The notes beneath the pieces were generated by a model. It was not told the DNA's origin. It searched no databases and saw only the letters and a list, made by a program, of their open reading frames with translations. The translations under genes and the position numbers were made by a program. Shown here in pieces: positions 1 through 5,833 of a stretch of DNA of 5,838 nucleotides; positions within the stretch are counted from its first letter, which is position 1, and each line of letters starts with the position of its first letter. The stretch comes from Lentisphaerota bacterium (GTDB lineage: Bacteria > Verrucomicrobiota > Lentisphaeria > Oligosphaerales > PUNB01): NCBI GenBank assembly GCA_003552565.1, contig PUNB01000089.1, positions 1-5,838 of the forward strand, given 5' to 3'.

Positions 1-98
1 GAGACTTGTTGCGGCATATGAAACCTTGTCTCGCACCTTGTCCAGTGTTTTTTGACTTTGGAATCAGGTTCGAGACAAGGTTATATATTCGAAGTCTC
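1..98. repeat. Imperfect long palindrome made of two head-to-head repeat copies
   Basis: Two stems are perfect. Bases 1-7 (GAGACTT) pair with 92-98 (AAGTCTC), and bases 22-33 (AACCTTGTCTCG) pair with 71-82 (CGAGACAAGGTT). The arms between the stems are unrelated (14 bases on the left, 9 on the right), and the centre 34-70 is unpaired. The right arm is the 35-bp repeat also found at 5781-5815, so the palindrome is best read as two inverted copies of that repeat, with the left copy more diverged. A further CCTTGTC at 36-42 repeats part of the stem. The arrangement resembles a small non-autonomous element with inverted ends or a palindromic intergenic repeat. The window begins at base 1 of the outer stem, so the element may extend further left. 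Confidence 0.65.
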
Positions 99-105
99 AC
101 ACAAG
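71..105 (-). repeat. 35-bp dispersed repeat, left copy
   Basis: Read on the minus strand, this copy has a 16-base left part CTTGTGTGAGACTTCG, six variable bases, and a 13-base right part TAACCTTGTCTCG. Compared with 5781-5815 it matches at 29 of 35 positions without gaps, and four of the six differences fall in the central six bases. Weaker similarity continues about six bases past the right part. The flanks on the other side are unrelated, so the similarity has a sharp edge. Each copy also has GAGAC near one end and GTCTC near the other, giving it a short internal dyad. Function is unknown: it could be the end of a small mobile element, a dispersed repeat or a protein-binding site. Confidence 0.7.
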
Positions 106-122
106 CCCGACCGCCGGTGCGG

Positions 123-177
123 TGCGCCGGACAGTCCGGAGCTGGAAGCTCCGGCCACCATCTTAACCGCCGGCGCA
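123..177. other. Nested hairpins with a competing alternative fold
   Basis: An 8-bp perfect outer stem joins 123-130 (TGCGCCGG) to 170-177 (CCGGCGCA). Inside it, a second 8-bp perfect stem joins 136-143 (CCGGAGCT) to 147-154 (AGCTCCGG) over a 3-base loop. A third possible stem, 127-131 with 135-139, overlaps both and would exclude them. The fold is equally possible on either strand. It has no T-run, so it is not a standard intrinsic terminator. It may be a structured RNA or simply a palindromic repeat, and I cannot match it to a known RNA family. Confidence 0.5.
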
Positions 178-190
178 ATGCGTCTGATAC

Positions 191-248
191 CCCGAGGGTG
201 AGACTTGGCCACGGTCAACACCTCGGGAGCGGCCGCGTCCTCGCGGCC
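191..248. other. Two adjacent strong GC hairpins
   Basis: The first hairpin has a stem of 191-197 (CCCGAGG) with 221-227 (CCTCGGG), extended inwards by TG/CA across one bulged G. An inner stem, roughly 205-209 with 214-218, is capped by a tetraloop. The second hairpin is a perfect 7-bp stem, 231-237 (GGCCGCG) with 242-248 (CGCGGCC), over a TCCT loop. Only three bases separate them. Neither is followed by a run of T on either strand, so termination is unlikely. The first hairpin holds another GAGACTT (200-206), the word that also ends the palindrome at 1-98. Confidence 0.5.
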
Positions 249-280
249 ATTAAAGTGTGCTCGCAGGGGAATAGGCTCTG

Positions 281-435
281 TTTTGGCTCGCGGGGGCCTG
301 ACCACTCTTCGTGTGGCTCAGGCAAGCTGCTCGCCCTCCATTATATGGCTGCGAGGACCTGACACACATTCAAATTTGTCTCGCGGGGACGCTCGCGCTC
401 CATTGTATGCAGAGAGGGACTGACACACTTCCAAA
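281..435 (+). repeat. Diverged tandem repeat units, one with an extra hairpin
   Basis: Positions 329-374 and 391-435 align with one gap and 37 of 45 paired bases identical. They share GCTCGC, CTCCATT, TATG and CTGACACAC in the same order, with a 62-bp offset. Each is preceded by a version of TTTGnCTCGCGGGG (281-295 and 374-388). In the first unit, a hairpin of 296-305 with 313-323 (one bulged C) sits between this leader and the shared body. In the second unit the two are nearly contiguous. Fainter relatives of the body occur at about 240-267 and 490-516. No open frame is conserved through the units. They look like decayed copies of an intergenic repeat. Confidence 0.55.
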
Positions 436-614
436 AGTTCAAAAACGGCAGCGATATGAAATCAGATTAACGACCAAGTGGTCAGACAGGCTGCGGCCGC
501 TCCATTTTTTGTGGCTATTCTTATCTGCGGCAAACTTGACTCGTGGATTATTCAGGCTAAGAGGAAGAAGTCCATCGACTTGGAGATAAGGTTCAAAACG
601 AGAAAGAATTAAAA

Positions 615-704
615 TGGCGGAGAGGCAGGGATTCGAACCCTGGGTGCCCGTAAGGGCACAATGCATTTCGAGTGCACCGCCTTCGTCCGCTCAGCCACCT
701 CTCC
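615..704 (-). tRNA. tRNA-Ser, anticodon CGA
   Basis: Decodes UCG serine codons. The acceptor stem GGAGAGG (704-698) pairs with CCTCTCC (625-619), followed by discriminator G (618) and an encoded CCA (617-615). The anticodon loop reads CTCGAAA, with CGA at 668-670, closed by GTGCA/TGCAT. The long variable arm typical of serine tRNAs is present, with stem 644-649/654-659 and loop 650-653. The T arm at 626-642 has a perfect 5-bp stem and a TTCGAAT loop. The discriminator G and the long variable arm are what seryl-tRNA synthetase expects. The gene lies 116 bases past the M48 stop on the same strand. No clear promoter was found: a TTGCGG/TATCGC pair 18 bases apart upstream is weak. No partial copy of the tRNA 3' end occurs elsewhere in the window, so there is no sign of an integration event here. 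Confidence 0.96.
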
Positions 705-820
705 GCGAAAAACTCAATCTACAAAAGATGCGATACCGGCCGAAACCGGATGTCCGCAAGGGGAATTAATTTAAGCGACAAGACGGTTTTTTCAAACTTA
801 CACTTAATCTGGTTTAGCCA

Positions 821-2767
821 CTAGGCAACAATCGGCGGCAGAGGACAGTCAAGGGAATCGGCCACAGCTCTCAGCAGGTCCGCTTCTCTGGCGGTGACGG
901 ATCGATTGCCGATTACGGCGGCGGCACAGGCGTTGACCACCTGTTTTTTGATTCCGCTGGCGGTTTCTCGCAGCTGCTCCAGCGATTCCCGAAAGACCCG
1001 CACCGGATCAGAGTCGGTGTTTGGCATGGCATATTGATTCGGATCCACCCCCAGCTCCTTGACCCCGGCATAAAAATCGGCAGCCGCCTGCTGTTCATTA
1101 TCCTCGTTGCCGTAACGAGCCAGAAACGCCAATAAAGGAAGACAAAAAGAAATCACCTTCGGTGACATCTGGGTGTGAATCGTTTTCGGTTTTTCCGGCC
1201 GCCCGTAAACCGGTTCCAGGTTGCGCAGCAGACTTTGGCTGAGAGCGAACTCGAATACACCGACCCGATTGTCCGCGGCTATAAGTTCCTCCACAGTCTG
1301 TTTAAATTGCCGGTAATCGTTAGGATTCTGCTGCTGCAAAGCGGTCAAAGCCAGATCAACCAGCGGCATCCTGGCCGCCGGCTCCAGTTGCGATGCCTGC
1401 TGACGCTGCAGCTGAAAGCTTTGCAAAGTTGCTTCATCGGTGTTACGCTTGATTATCTCCAGCTGCTTCTCAAGCACCTGAGATTCTTTTGAAAGCAGAA
1501 GACAATAAACCGCCGCCCGGGCGCCGCTGGAAGAGTGTACTTGATCCCGCAGAGATTGAGGTATTTTATCTATCAGCCTGGAGGCTGCGCTCAGATTCTC
1601 AGGCCGCATAGCGCCAATAGCGGCGACCATCTGACCAGCGGAAAAACCACCGCTTTCCGCAGACGTTAGGGCGGATCCGCCAGCCATTTCGCTAACCTGG
1701 GCTGTTCGCCCTTTTTCCGCTTCCCCCCGTTCAAACTCCTGCATCTGCTTAAAACTCTCGTCCAAACGGCGGATACGCGTTTTCAAAGGGGGATGTGTCG
1801 CCAGCAGTCCGCCCAATGAACTCTTGAGACTATTGGCGAAGAACATGTGACTGGCCTCCTCCGAGTGGACAGAATTAACCTTGGAAGTATAACCGCCGAT
1901 CTTCTTTAACGCTCCGGCCAGGCCATCTGGGTTACGAGTGAACTGCACCGCCGCGGCATCCGCCAGGAACTCGCGCTGACGGGAAACCGCGCTTTTTATC
2001 AGTCGACCGAAAAAAACCCCTATGGAACCGATGATCAACAATGCGATTCCCAAAAACATGATTGCCAAAGGCAAGCCGTTGCCGCCCCCTCGGCTGCTGG
2101 AAGAGCGTCGCCGCCCCCCGCTCATGCCGGAATAAAGGCCGATACGCATCAGAACCTGCCCGATGAAGGTTATCAGCAGAATACCGAACAGCACTCCGAT
2201 TAAACGAATATTCAAACGCATGTCGCCGTTCAGTATATGACTGAATTCATGCGCGATCACCCCTTGCAGCTCGTCACGATTGAGTTTCTCCACGCAGCCG
2301 CGCGTGACCCCGATAACCGCGTCCGAAGCACGGAAACCGGCGGCAAAAGCGTTGATCCCGTCCTCATCAAGAATGTACACCGGCGGCACCGGGGTGCCGG
2401 AGGCAATGGCCATTTCCTCGACCACATTCAGCACTCTGCGCTCATCCGGATCGGAGGTGTCAGATGGAATCGGTTTTCCGCCCATCATCCTGGCGACCGA
2501 TTTGCCGCCGCCAGAGAGAGAAGACACTTTATAAAGAGTGCCCAGTCCAATGACCCCGCCGACAATAACAGCCGTCCATAAAAACAGCTCCAGATGCCAT
2601 ATATCTCCGTGATCCACTGGCTGCCCCTCCGGGGATTGACCGTAGAGCAAGCCGACAGCCAGCACTAGATAAACCGCCCCGATAATAAGCGCCACCGCCA
2701 AAGCATAGTAAACAACCAGCTGACGGGTTCTTTTGCGAGCGTCTTCCTGATATTGAAAAAAGTCCAT
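821..2767 (-). CDS. Membrane-bound M48 (HtpX/Ste24-like) zinc metalloprotease with C-terminal extension
   Basis: Predicted integral inner-membrane zinc endopeptidase of 648 residues. The catalytic motif HEFSH lies at residues 173-177 (H173 and H177 as zinc ligands, E174 as catalytic base). The third ligand is probably E266 in REFLAD. Membrane segments are likely at about 17-42, 60-80, 186-208 and 233-256, with a Ser/Arg/Gly-rich loop at 217-230. This first ~340-residue part is the recognisable protease. It is followed by a charged linker and about 270 further residues, including ELIAADNRVGVFEFALSQSL (495-514) and a CPLPP end. That pattern resembles TerB-like helical domains (inference, not proven). 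HtpX itself is usually under 300 residues, so the extension is a real difference. The ATG start fits family N-termini, but no good Shine-Dalgarno is visible. The gene follows lemA by 34 bases, a known recurring pair, so co-transcription is likely. Its substrate is unknown; a membrane quality-control role is inferred from the family. Confidence 0.9.
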   Translation of the reverse strand: MDFFQYQEDARKRTRQLVVYYALAVALIIGAVYLVLAVGLLYGQSPEGQPVDHGDIWHLELFLWTAVIVGGVIGLGTLYKVSSLSGGGKSVARMMGGKPIPSDTSDPDERRVLNVVEEMAIASGTPVPPVYILDEDGINAFAAGFRASDAVIGVTRGCVEKLNRDELQGVIAHEFSHILNGDMRLNIRLIGVLFGILLITFIGQVLMRIGLYSGMSGGRRRSSSSRGGGNGLPLAIMFLGIALLIIGSIGVFFGRLIKSAVSRQREFLADAAAVQFTRNPDGLAGALKKIGGYTSKVNSVHSEEASHMFFANSLKSSLGGLLATHPPLKTRIRRLDESFKQMQEFERGEAEKGRTAQVSEMAGGSALTSAESGGFSAGQMVAAIGAMRPENLSAASRLIDKIPQSLRDQVHSSSGARAAVYCLLLSKESQVLEKQLEIIKRNTDEATLQSFQLQRQQASQLEPAARMPLVDLALTALQQQNPNDYRQFKQTVEELIAADNRVGVFEFALSQSLLRNLEPVYGRPEKPKTIHTQMSPKVISFCLPLLAFLARYGNEDNEQQAAADFYAGVKELGVDPNQYAMPNTDSDPVRVFRESLEQLRETASGIKKQVVNACAAAVIGNRSVTAREADLLRAVADSLDCPLPPIVA

Positions 2768-2801
2768 AGTCTATCAATCTGCTTGTCAGACCCGCTTAAA
2801 A

Positions 2802-3392
2802 TCAAGTAAAGGAAACCTGAACAGCTTCCCTTTGCTCGGGCTCTTTGATTTCGAAAAATTCCGCCGGCTGAAATCCCAAGGAATTGGCCACCAGCACAGC
2901 CGGGAATTTTTCACGCTCAGTATTGTATTTCATCACCGCGTCATTAAAGGCCTGTCGAGCGAAAGCCACTTTATTTTCAGTCGAGGTAAGCTCTTCGCTC
3001 AACTGCATCATATTCTGATTTGCCTTCAGGTCGGGATAATTCTCGACCAAAGCGAAAAGCCTTCCCAGAGTGCCTGTGAGGCCGGCCTCCGCCCCCATAA
3101 GCTTCTGCATTGACTCGGGATCCCCGGGATTTTGAGCCGCCTGCTGGCCGGCCTCCGCCGCCTGGTTACGAGCGTTGATCACCGCCTCCAATGTCTCGCG
3201 CTCGTGTTTTATATACCCTTTCGCGGTCTCGACTAAATTGGGTATCAGGTCATAACGACGCTTGAGCTGTACGTCGATCTGGGCGAAAGCGTTTTTGAAT
3301 CGATTCCTCAAAGAAACCAGACGATTGTAAATCTTGATTAAAGAAATAATCAATACTGCGATAATTACTAAAATTATTATTGTCGGCCACAT
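2802..3392 (-). CDS. lemA: LemA family protein
   Basis: Small membrane-anchored protein of 196 residues, the usual length for the LemA family. One hydrophobic N-terminal segment at about 4-19 is followed by a long, mostly helical domain that probably forms a helical bundle. Family hallmarks are RRYDLIPNLVETAKGY (45-60), the ENYPDLKAN stretch (117-125) and TENKVAFARQAFNDAVMKYN (138-157). The ATG start is supported by an AAGGAG Shine-Dalgarno seven bases upstream and by the position of the membrane segment. The biochemical role of LemA proteins is not settled. Despite the name shared with a two-component kinase, they have no kinase domain. The gene directly precedes the M48 protease, and this conserved association suggests it acts as a partner or adaptor in the membrane. 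Confidence 0.94.
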   Translation of the reverse strand: MWPTIIILVIIAVLIISLIKIYNRLVSLRNRFKNAFAQIDVQLKRRYDLIPNLVETAKGYIKHERETLEAVINARNQAAEAGQQAAQNPGDPESMQKLMGAEAGLTGTLGRLFALVENYPDLKANQNMMQLSEELTSTENKVAFARQAFNDAVMKYNTEREKFPAVLVANSLGFQPAEFFEIKEPEQREAVQVSFT

Positions 3393-3399
3393 GATAACA

Positions 3400-3405
3400 C
3401 TCCTT
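3400..3405 (-). promoter_or_regulatory. Shine-Dalgarno of lemA
   Basis: AAGGAG on the minus strand, seven bases before the ATG at 3392. It is the only strong ribosome binding site in the window and fixes the lemA start. Confidence 0.85.
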
Positions 3406-3661
3406 AATTTGTAATTTCATTGACTTTGTTGATAAAACTCATCGCCGCTCACTTAGAGAAACGACCCGCCGCCTCATTCCGACAATACTCCTGTTTTTTT
3501 CATCGATATTCCGGTCACCCTCGAAAAAACCGTACTCTCCTCTAAAAAAACTGAAGTATGGGATCCAATAAACATAGAACTATAATGCTTTTTCAAGAAA
3601 ACTCCAGCCGTTGATGCTGTGATTCCCAGGCATTTCATGATGTGCCGCCCTCGGCGGGGAC

Positions 3662-3744
3662 TTGCCGGATGAAGGGGCATTTGCGGGTCTAACCAGAGGT
3701 TATGCGAAGAAGTCTATCGCCATGCTTCGCACCAAGTCCGGCGA
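3662..3744. other. Multi-branched foldable segment in the argJ-lemA spacer
   Basis: An 8-bp closing stem joins 3662-3669 (TTGCCGGA) to 3737-3744 (TCCGGCGA), with one G-U pair if read on the plus strand. It encloses two smaller hairpins: 3690-3694 with 3698-3702 (TAACC/GGTTA, 3-base loop) and 3704-3709 with 3725-3730 (GCGAAG/CTTCGC, 15-base loop). On the minus strand, the direction of the flanking genes, the wobble pair would be an A-C mismatch, so the plus strand folds slightly better. It could be a dispersed repeat, a structured RNA or chance. I do not recognise a known RNA family. Confidence 0.35.
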
Positions 3745-3790
3745 TGTGTCTTCCCAAAATACCCGATGCGCCCTCTTTTTTCATTCTGGC

Positions 3791-5029
3791 TCAAGTTCGG
3801 TAATCGGCGTTAATGCGAACATATTCATAGGAAAGATCGCAGGTCCAGACTGTAAATTCCGCCGTCCCCGCGCCCAAATCCAATTCGATCACAAGTTCCC
3901 TACCGGAAACAGCCTTCTGCTGCTCGTCGAGAGCGGTTCCGGCATCTTCGCCGTTTCTGACAATTGCCACTCCCTGATAATCCAGACTGATTTTTTCCGG
4001 ATCCAGGGTCGCTCCTGAATAGCCGGCGGCGGCGATGATCCTGCCCCAGTTCGGATCGCCGCCGAACCAGGCTGTCTTGCATAAAACCGAATTGGCGATC
4101 GCCTCCGCGCATATTTTTGCCTCCCGGCGGTTCGCCGCTCCGCTCACCCGCAATTCGACAAAGCGCGTCACGCCTTCCCCGTCCAATACTATTTCCCGAG
4201 CCAGACTGGCGACAAGCCAGTTGAAGGCATTGATAAATTCCCGCGCCTGCGGATGCTCGCTGGTCAGCATCCGATTGCCGGCATTGCCGTTGGCAAGAAC
4301 TAGAGAGGTGTCATTGGTACTGGTGTCACCGTCAACTGTGATACGGTTAAAGGAAAGGTCGAGCGACTGACGCAGGCAGTGATCGAGAAACCCTCGATCT
4401 GTTTCAACATCTGTGGTTATATAAGCCAGCATGGTCGCCTCGAGGGCGGCGTTTTTCAAGCGCGGAGCAATCATTCCAGCACCTTTCGCCATACCGCCGA
4501 TGGTCACGACAACGCCGTCAATGTCCAGCTGGACCGCCAAGCTTTTCGGCCTGGTGTCAGTGGTCATAATCGCCTCCGCCGCTTTACCACCTCCCTCGTC
4601 CGACAATCCAGAAGCCGCTGATTTAACACCGCTGTGGATTTTTTCCATAGGCAGTGCTTCTCCGATCCTGCCGGTGGAACTGATGAAAACCTGCTCTCTG
4701 GGGATTTGCAGCTGCTCGGCGACCGCCGCAACCGTCGCTTCAACATCGCGGCCGCCGGCTGCTCCGGTACAGGCATTGGCGTTGCCGCTGTTAACAAAAA
4801 GGGCCCGCACGGGCTGCCCGCCGGCGATCAAACGATGTCCGTGCACAACCGGGGCGGCGACAATTTTGTTTTCAGTGAAAGCGGCAGCGGCTTTTGCCGC
4901 AGGATGCGACACCAGCAGAGCGCAATCCAATTTCCCGTCCTGTTTAATACCGGCGGACACTCCCGCAGCGGCAAAACCTCGGGGGCTGGTGACACTTCCG
5001 TTTTCAACAACTGAGAAAGAATTAGGCAT
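3791..5029 (-). CDS. argJ: Bifunctional ornithine/glutamate N-acetyltransferase ArgJ
   Basis: Transfers the acetyl group from N-acetylornithine to glutamate, releasing ornithine; many members also acetylate glutamate from acetyl-CoA. From the ATG it has 412 residues, near the family norm. Hallmarks in order: SSTGRIGE with the oxyanion pair T119-G120, MTTDTRPK (155-162), KGAGMIAP (182-189), the self-cleavage site EATMLA with nucleophile T199, TVDGDTSTNDT (231-241), GDPNWGRI (324-331) and the C-terminus INADYRT. The precursor should cleave between A198 and T199 into alpha and beta chains. One oddity is eight residues between GMIAP and ATML, where the homologues I recall have about two. An in-frame TTG at 5047 would add six residues but lacks a ribosome binding site. 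The ATG at 5029 has only a distant GGAA, yet fits the usual N-terminus better. It follows the carotenoid gene by 22 bases, so the two are probably co-transcribed. Whether it is mono- or bifunctional cannot be told from sequence alone. Confidence 0.96.
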   Translation of the reverse strand: MPNSFSVVENGSVTSPRGFAAAGVSAGIKQDGKLDCALLVSHPAAKAAAAFTENKIVAAPVVHGHRLIAGGQPVRALFVNSGNANACTGAAGGRDVEATVAAVAEQLQIPREQVFISSTGRIGEALPMEKIHSGVKSAASGLSDEGGGKAAEAIMTTDTRPKSLAVQLDIDGVVVTIGGMAKGAGMIAPRLKNAALEATMLAYITTDVETDRGFLDHCLRQSLDLSFNRITVDGDTSTNDTSLVLANGNAGNRMLTSEHPQAREFINAFNWLVASLAREIVLDGEGVTRFVELRVSGAANRREAKICAEAIANSVLCKTAWFGGDPNWGRIIAAAGYSGATLDPEKISLDYQGVAIVRNGEDAGTALDEQQKAVSGRELVIELDLGAGTAEFTVWTCDLSYEYVRINADYRT

Positions 5030-5051
5030 TTTTAGGTATATTTCCAATAAT

Positions 5052-5693
5052 CTACAGGAAAATCGTCAATAGGACAAAAAAGATGAATTGTATGATCAGC
5101 ATGCGGCTGGCCATGGCGTTTTTATGAAGTGCGTTCTTAAGGTAAAACACCGAGGACATAATCGCACCCAGTCCGGCCCATGCCAGAAAATTCTGCGCAG
5201 GCGGATAGCTTCTGCCGCCCCACTGCCACATATCCATTTTGATTGCCGGCGACTCCAGAGCCAAATCAAAAATCACCAGCACCCCGACTGAGATGCAGAC
5301 CACCGCCCAGCCCCGGGGACATATACATCGAGCCAAATGCACTGAGCAATAAACCAGAAAAAACCAGTTCAAGCCAATCAGCCACGGCACATTCATAAAT
5401 GCCGGCCCCAGGGTTTCGCCGTAGGTGTATTCTCCAAAAACAACACCGGTTTTCACACCAATGATTTCCGCTCCCATGCCAAGTGCGAAAATAAACAAAG
5501 CGGTGAGAAAAAAAGAGAGATTAAAACCGCGATGGAAACTGAAGACGACAACATAGGCAAAGAGAAGATTAACCGGGGTCAGAGCCAGAAAAAAATCACG
5601 GCTGGATTCCGACAGCAGCCCCGCCAGGCCGACGATGTATACAACCACCGTAATCAGCGTCCATAATTGCGTTTTATTTAATGACAATTTCAC
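5052..5693 (-). CDS. Carotenoid biosynthesis protein, CruF/DUF422 family
   Basis: Polytopic membrane protein of 213 residues with about seven hydrophobic segments (roughly 11-28, 38-54, 60-80, 103-122, 128-147, 169-188 and 197-213). Family features are GAEIIGVKTGVVFGEYTYG (74-92), VPWLIGLNW (102-110), DLALESPAIK (143-152), WQW (156-158) and PPAQNFLAW (164-172). The conserved acidic residues in membrane segments are plausible active-site positions. Characterised relatives hydrate the 1',2' double bond of lycopene- or gamma-carotene-type ends (CruF) or act on bacterioruberin precursors. The exact substrate here cannot be deduced. It is shorter than the cyanobacterial and deinococcal enzymes and closer to shorter members of the family. 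The start is GTG, and an in-frame TAA four codons upstream rules out extension. No Shine-Dalgarno is evident. No other carotenoid gene lies in the window; partners, if any, lie elsewhere. argJ follows closely. Confidence 0.85.
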   Translation of the reverse strand: MKLSLNKTQLWTLITVVVYIVGLAGLLSESSRDFFLALTPVNLLFAYVVVFSFHRGFNLSFFLTALFIFALGMGAEIIGVKTGVVFGEYTYGETLGPAFMNVPWLIGLNWFFLVYCSVHLARCICPRGWAVVCISVGVLVIFDLALESPAIKMDMWQWGGRSYPPAQNFLAWAGLGAIMSSVFYLKNALHKNAMASRMLIIQFIFFVLLTIFL

Positions 5694-5733
5694 TGGCGGG
5701 TCTTAAGAGATAATGGGTTTTCTATACCGGCTA

Positions 5734-5752
5734 ACCCCTTGCGAAAAGGGGT
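5734..5752. other. Hairpin upstream of the carotenoid gene
   Basis: A perfect 7-bp stem, 5734-5740 (ACCCCTT) with 5746-5752 (AAGGGGT), over a 5-base loop, lies about 40 bases before the GTG start. It would fall in the leader, or between promoter and start, of the carotenoid-argJ unit. No T-run follows it on either strand. It could affect translation or be a protein-binding site; nothing identifies it further. Confidence 0.4.
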
Positions 5753-5780
5753 AATGAACTGAATTTGTGTTGCTGATAGC

Positions 5781-5815
5781 CTTGTATGAGACTTCGCATT
5801 GTTAACCTTGTCCCG
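5781..5815 (+). repeat. 35-bp dispersed repeat, right copy
   Basis: Read on the plus strand it has CTTGTATGAGACTTCG, six variable bases and TAACCTTGTCCCG. It matches the minus-strand copy at 71-105 at 29 of 35 positions, so the two face each other across the whole gene block. It lies about 90 bases upstream of the carotenoid gene, where a promoter would be expected, so a regulatory role is possible. An equal explanation is a dispersed element that merely landed there. Any inverted partner, like the one seen at the left end, would fall beyond the window. Confidence 0.7.
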
Positions 5816-5816
5816 A

Positions 5817-5833
5817 ATCCGCCTCAGGCGGAT
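5817..5833. repeat. Short perfect palindrome
   Basis: ATCCGCCT and AGGCGGAT face each other across a single C, and the palindrome starts just past the 35-bp repeat. Short GC palindromes of this kind are common as dispersed intergenic repeats. There is no T-run in the remaining five bases, so a terminator cannot be judged. Confidence 0.5.

Larger units (their letters stand above)
1..614. other. Gene-free, repeat- and hairpin-rich interval
   Basis: This stretch lies beyond the 3' end of the serine tRNA and carries no convincing gene. Open frames of 60-118 codons exist on both strands, but they overlap each other, run through the hairpins and repeats, and translate to arginine-, serine- and glycine-rich sequence with no recognisable domain. 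The interval is instead made of three blocks: an imperfect palindrome at 1-98, GC-rich hairpins at about 123-248, and diverged repeat units over about 240-516. From about 520 to 614 I see only a weak 5-bp hairpin (568-572 with 577-581). There is no T-run terminator after the tRNA, although the first bases past it on the minus strand are T-rich. Confidence 0.6.
3393..3790. other. 398-bp spacer between argJ and lemA
   Basis: No convincing gene. A minus-strand frame (3474-3680) could give a 54-residue peptide from an internal ATG, but it has no clear ribosome binding site and no recognisable domain. The part near lemA is AT-rich and should hold its promoter, yet I find no good -35/-10 pair. No T-run terminator follows argJ. 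A foldable segment occupies 3662-3744, and a short GC hairpin (3645-3649 with 3653-3657) lies next to it. Confidence 0.5.

Noticed and set aside
52..89. TTGACT (52-57) and TATATT (84-89) as a promoter
   Set aside because: The spacing is 26 bases, far from the usual 17, and no gene follows on that strand.
1..435. CRISPR array
   Set aside because: Repeat units are diverged, irregularly spaced and few, without constant repeats and unique spacers, and there are no cas genes.
6..589. Overlapping open frames of 72-118 codons on both strands
   Set aside because: They cross palindromes and repeat units, overlap each other, lack ribosome binding sites and encode compositionally biased sequence with no domain.
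439..666. 75-codon minus-strand frame
   Set aside because: Its start lies inside the serine tRNA gene, and its N-terminal part is translated tRNA sequence.
615..704. tRNA-Ser as an integration site for a mobile element
   Set aside because: No partial copy of the tRNA 3' end, integrase or phage gene is seen in the window.
3474..3680. Possible small protein of 54-68 residues before lemA
   Set aside because: No clear ribosome binding site or recognisable domain, and it runs through the short GC hairpin at 3645-3657.
4431..5072. 213-codon plus-strand frame
   Set aside because: Lies antisense to argJ, whose family motifs are unambiguous. Long antisense frames are expected opposite coding sequence with high third-position G+C.
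5734..5752. Intrinsic terminator
   Set aside because: The hairpin is real, but no T-run follows it on either strand.
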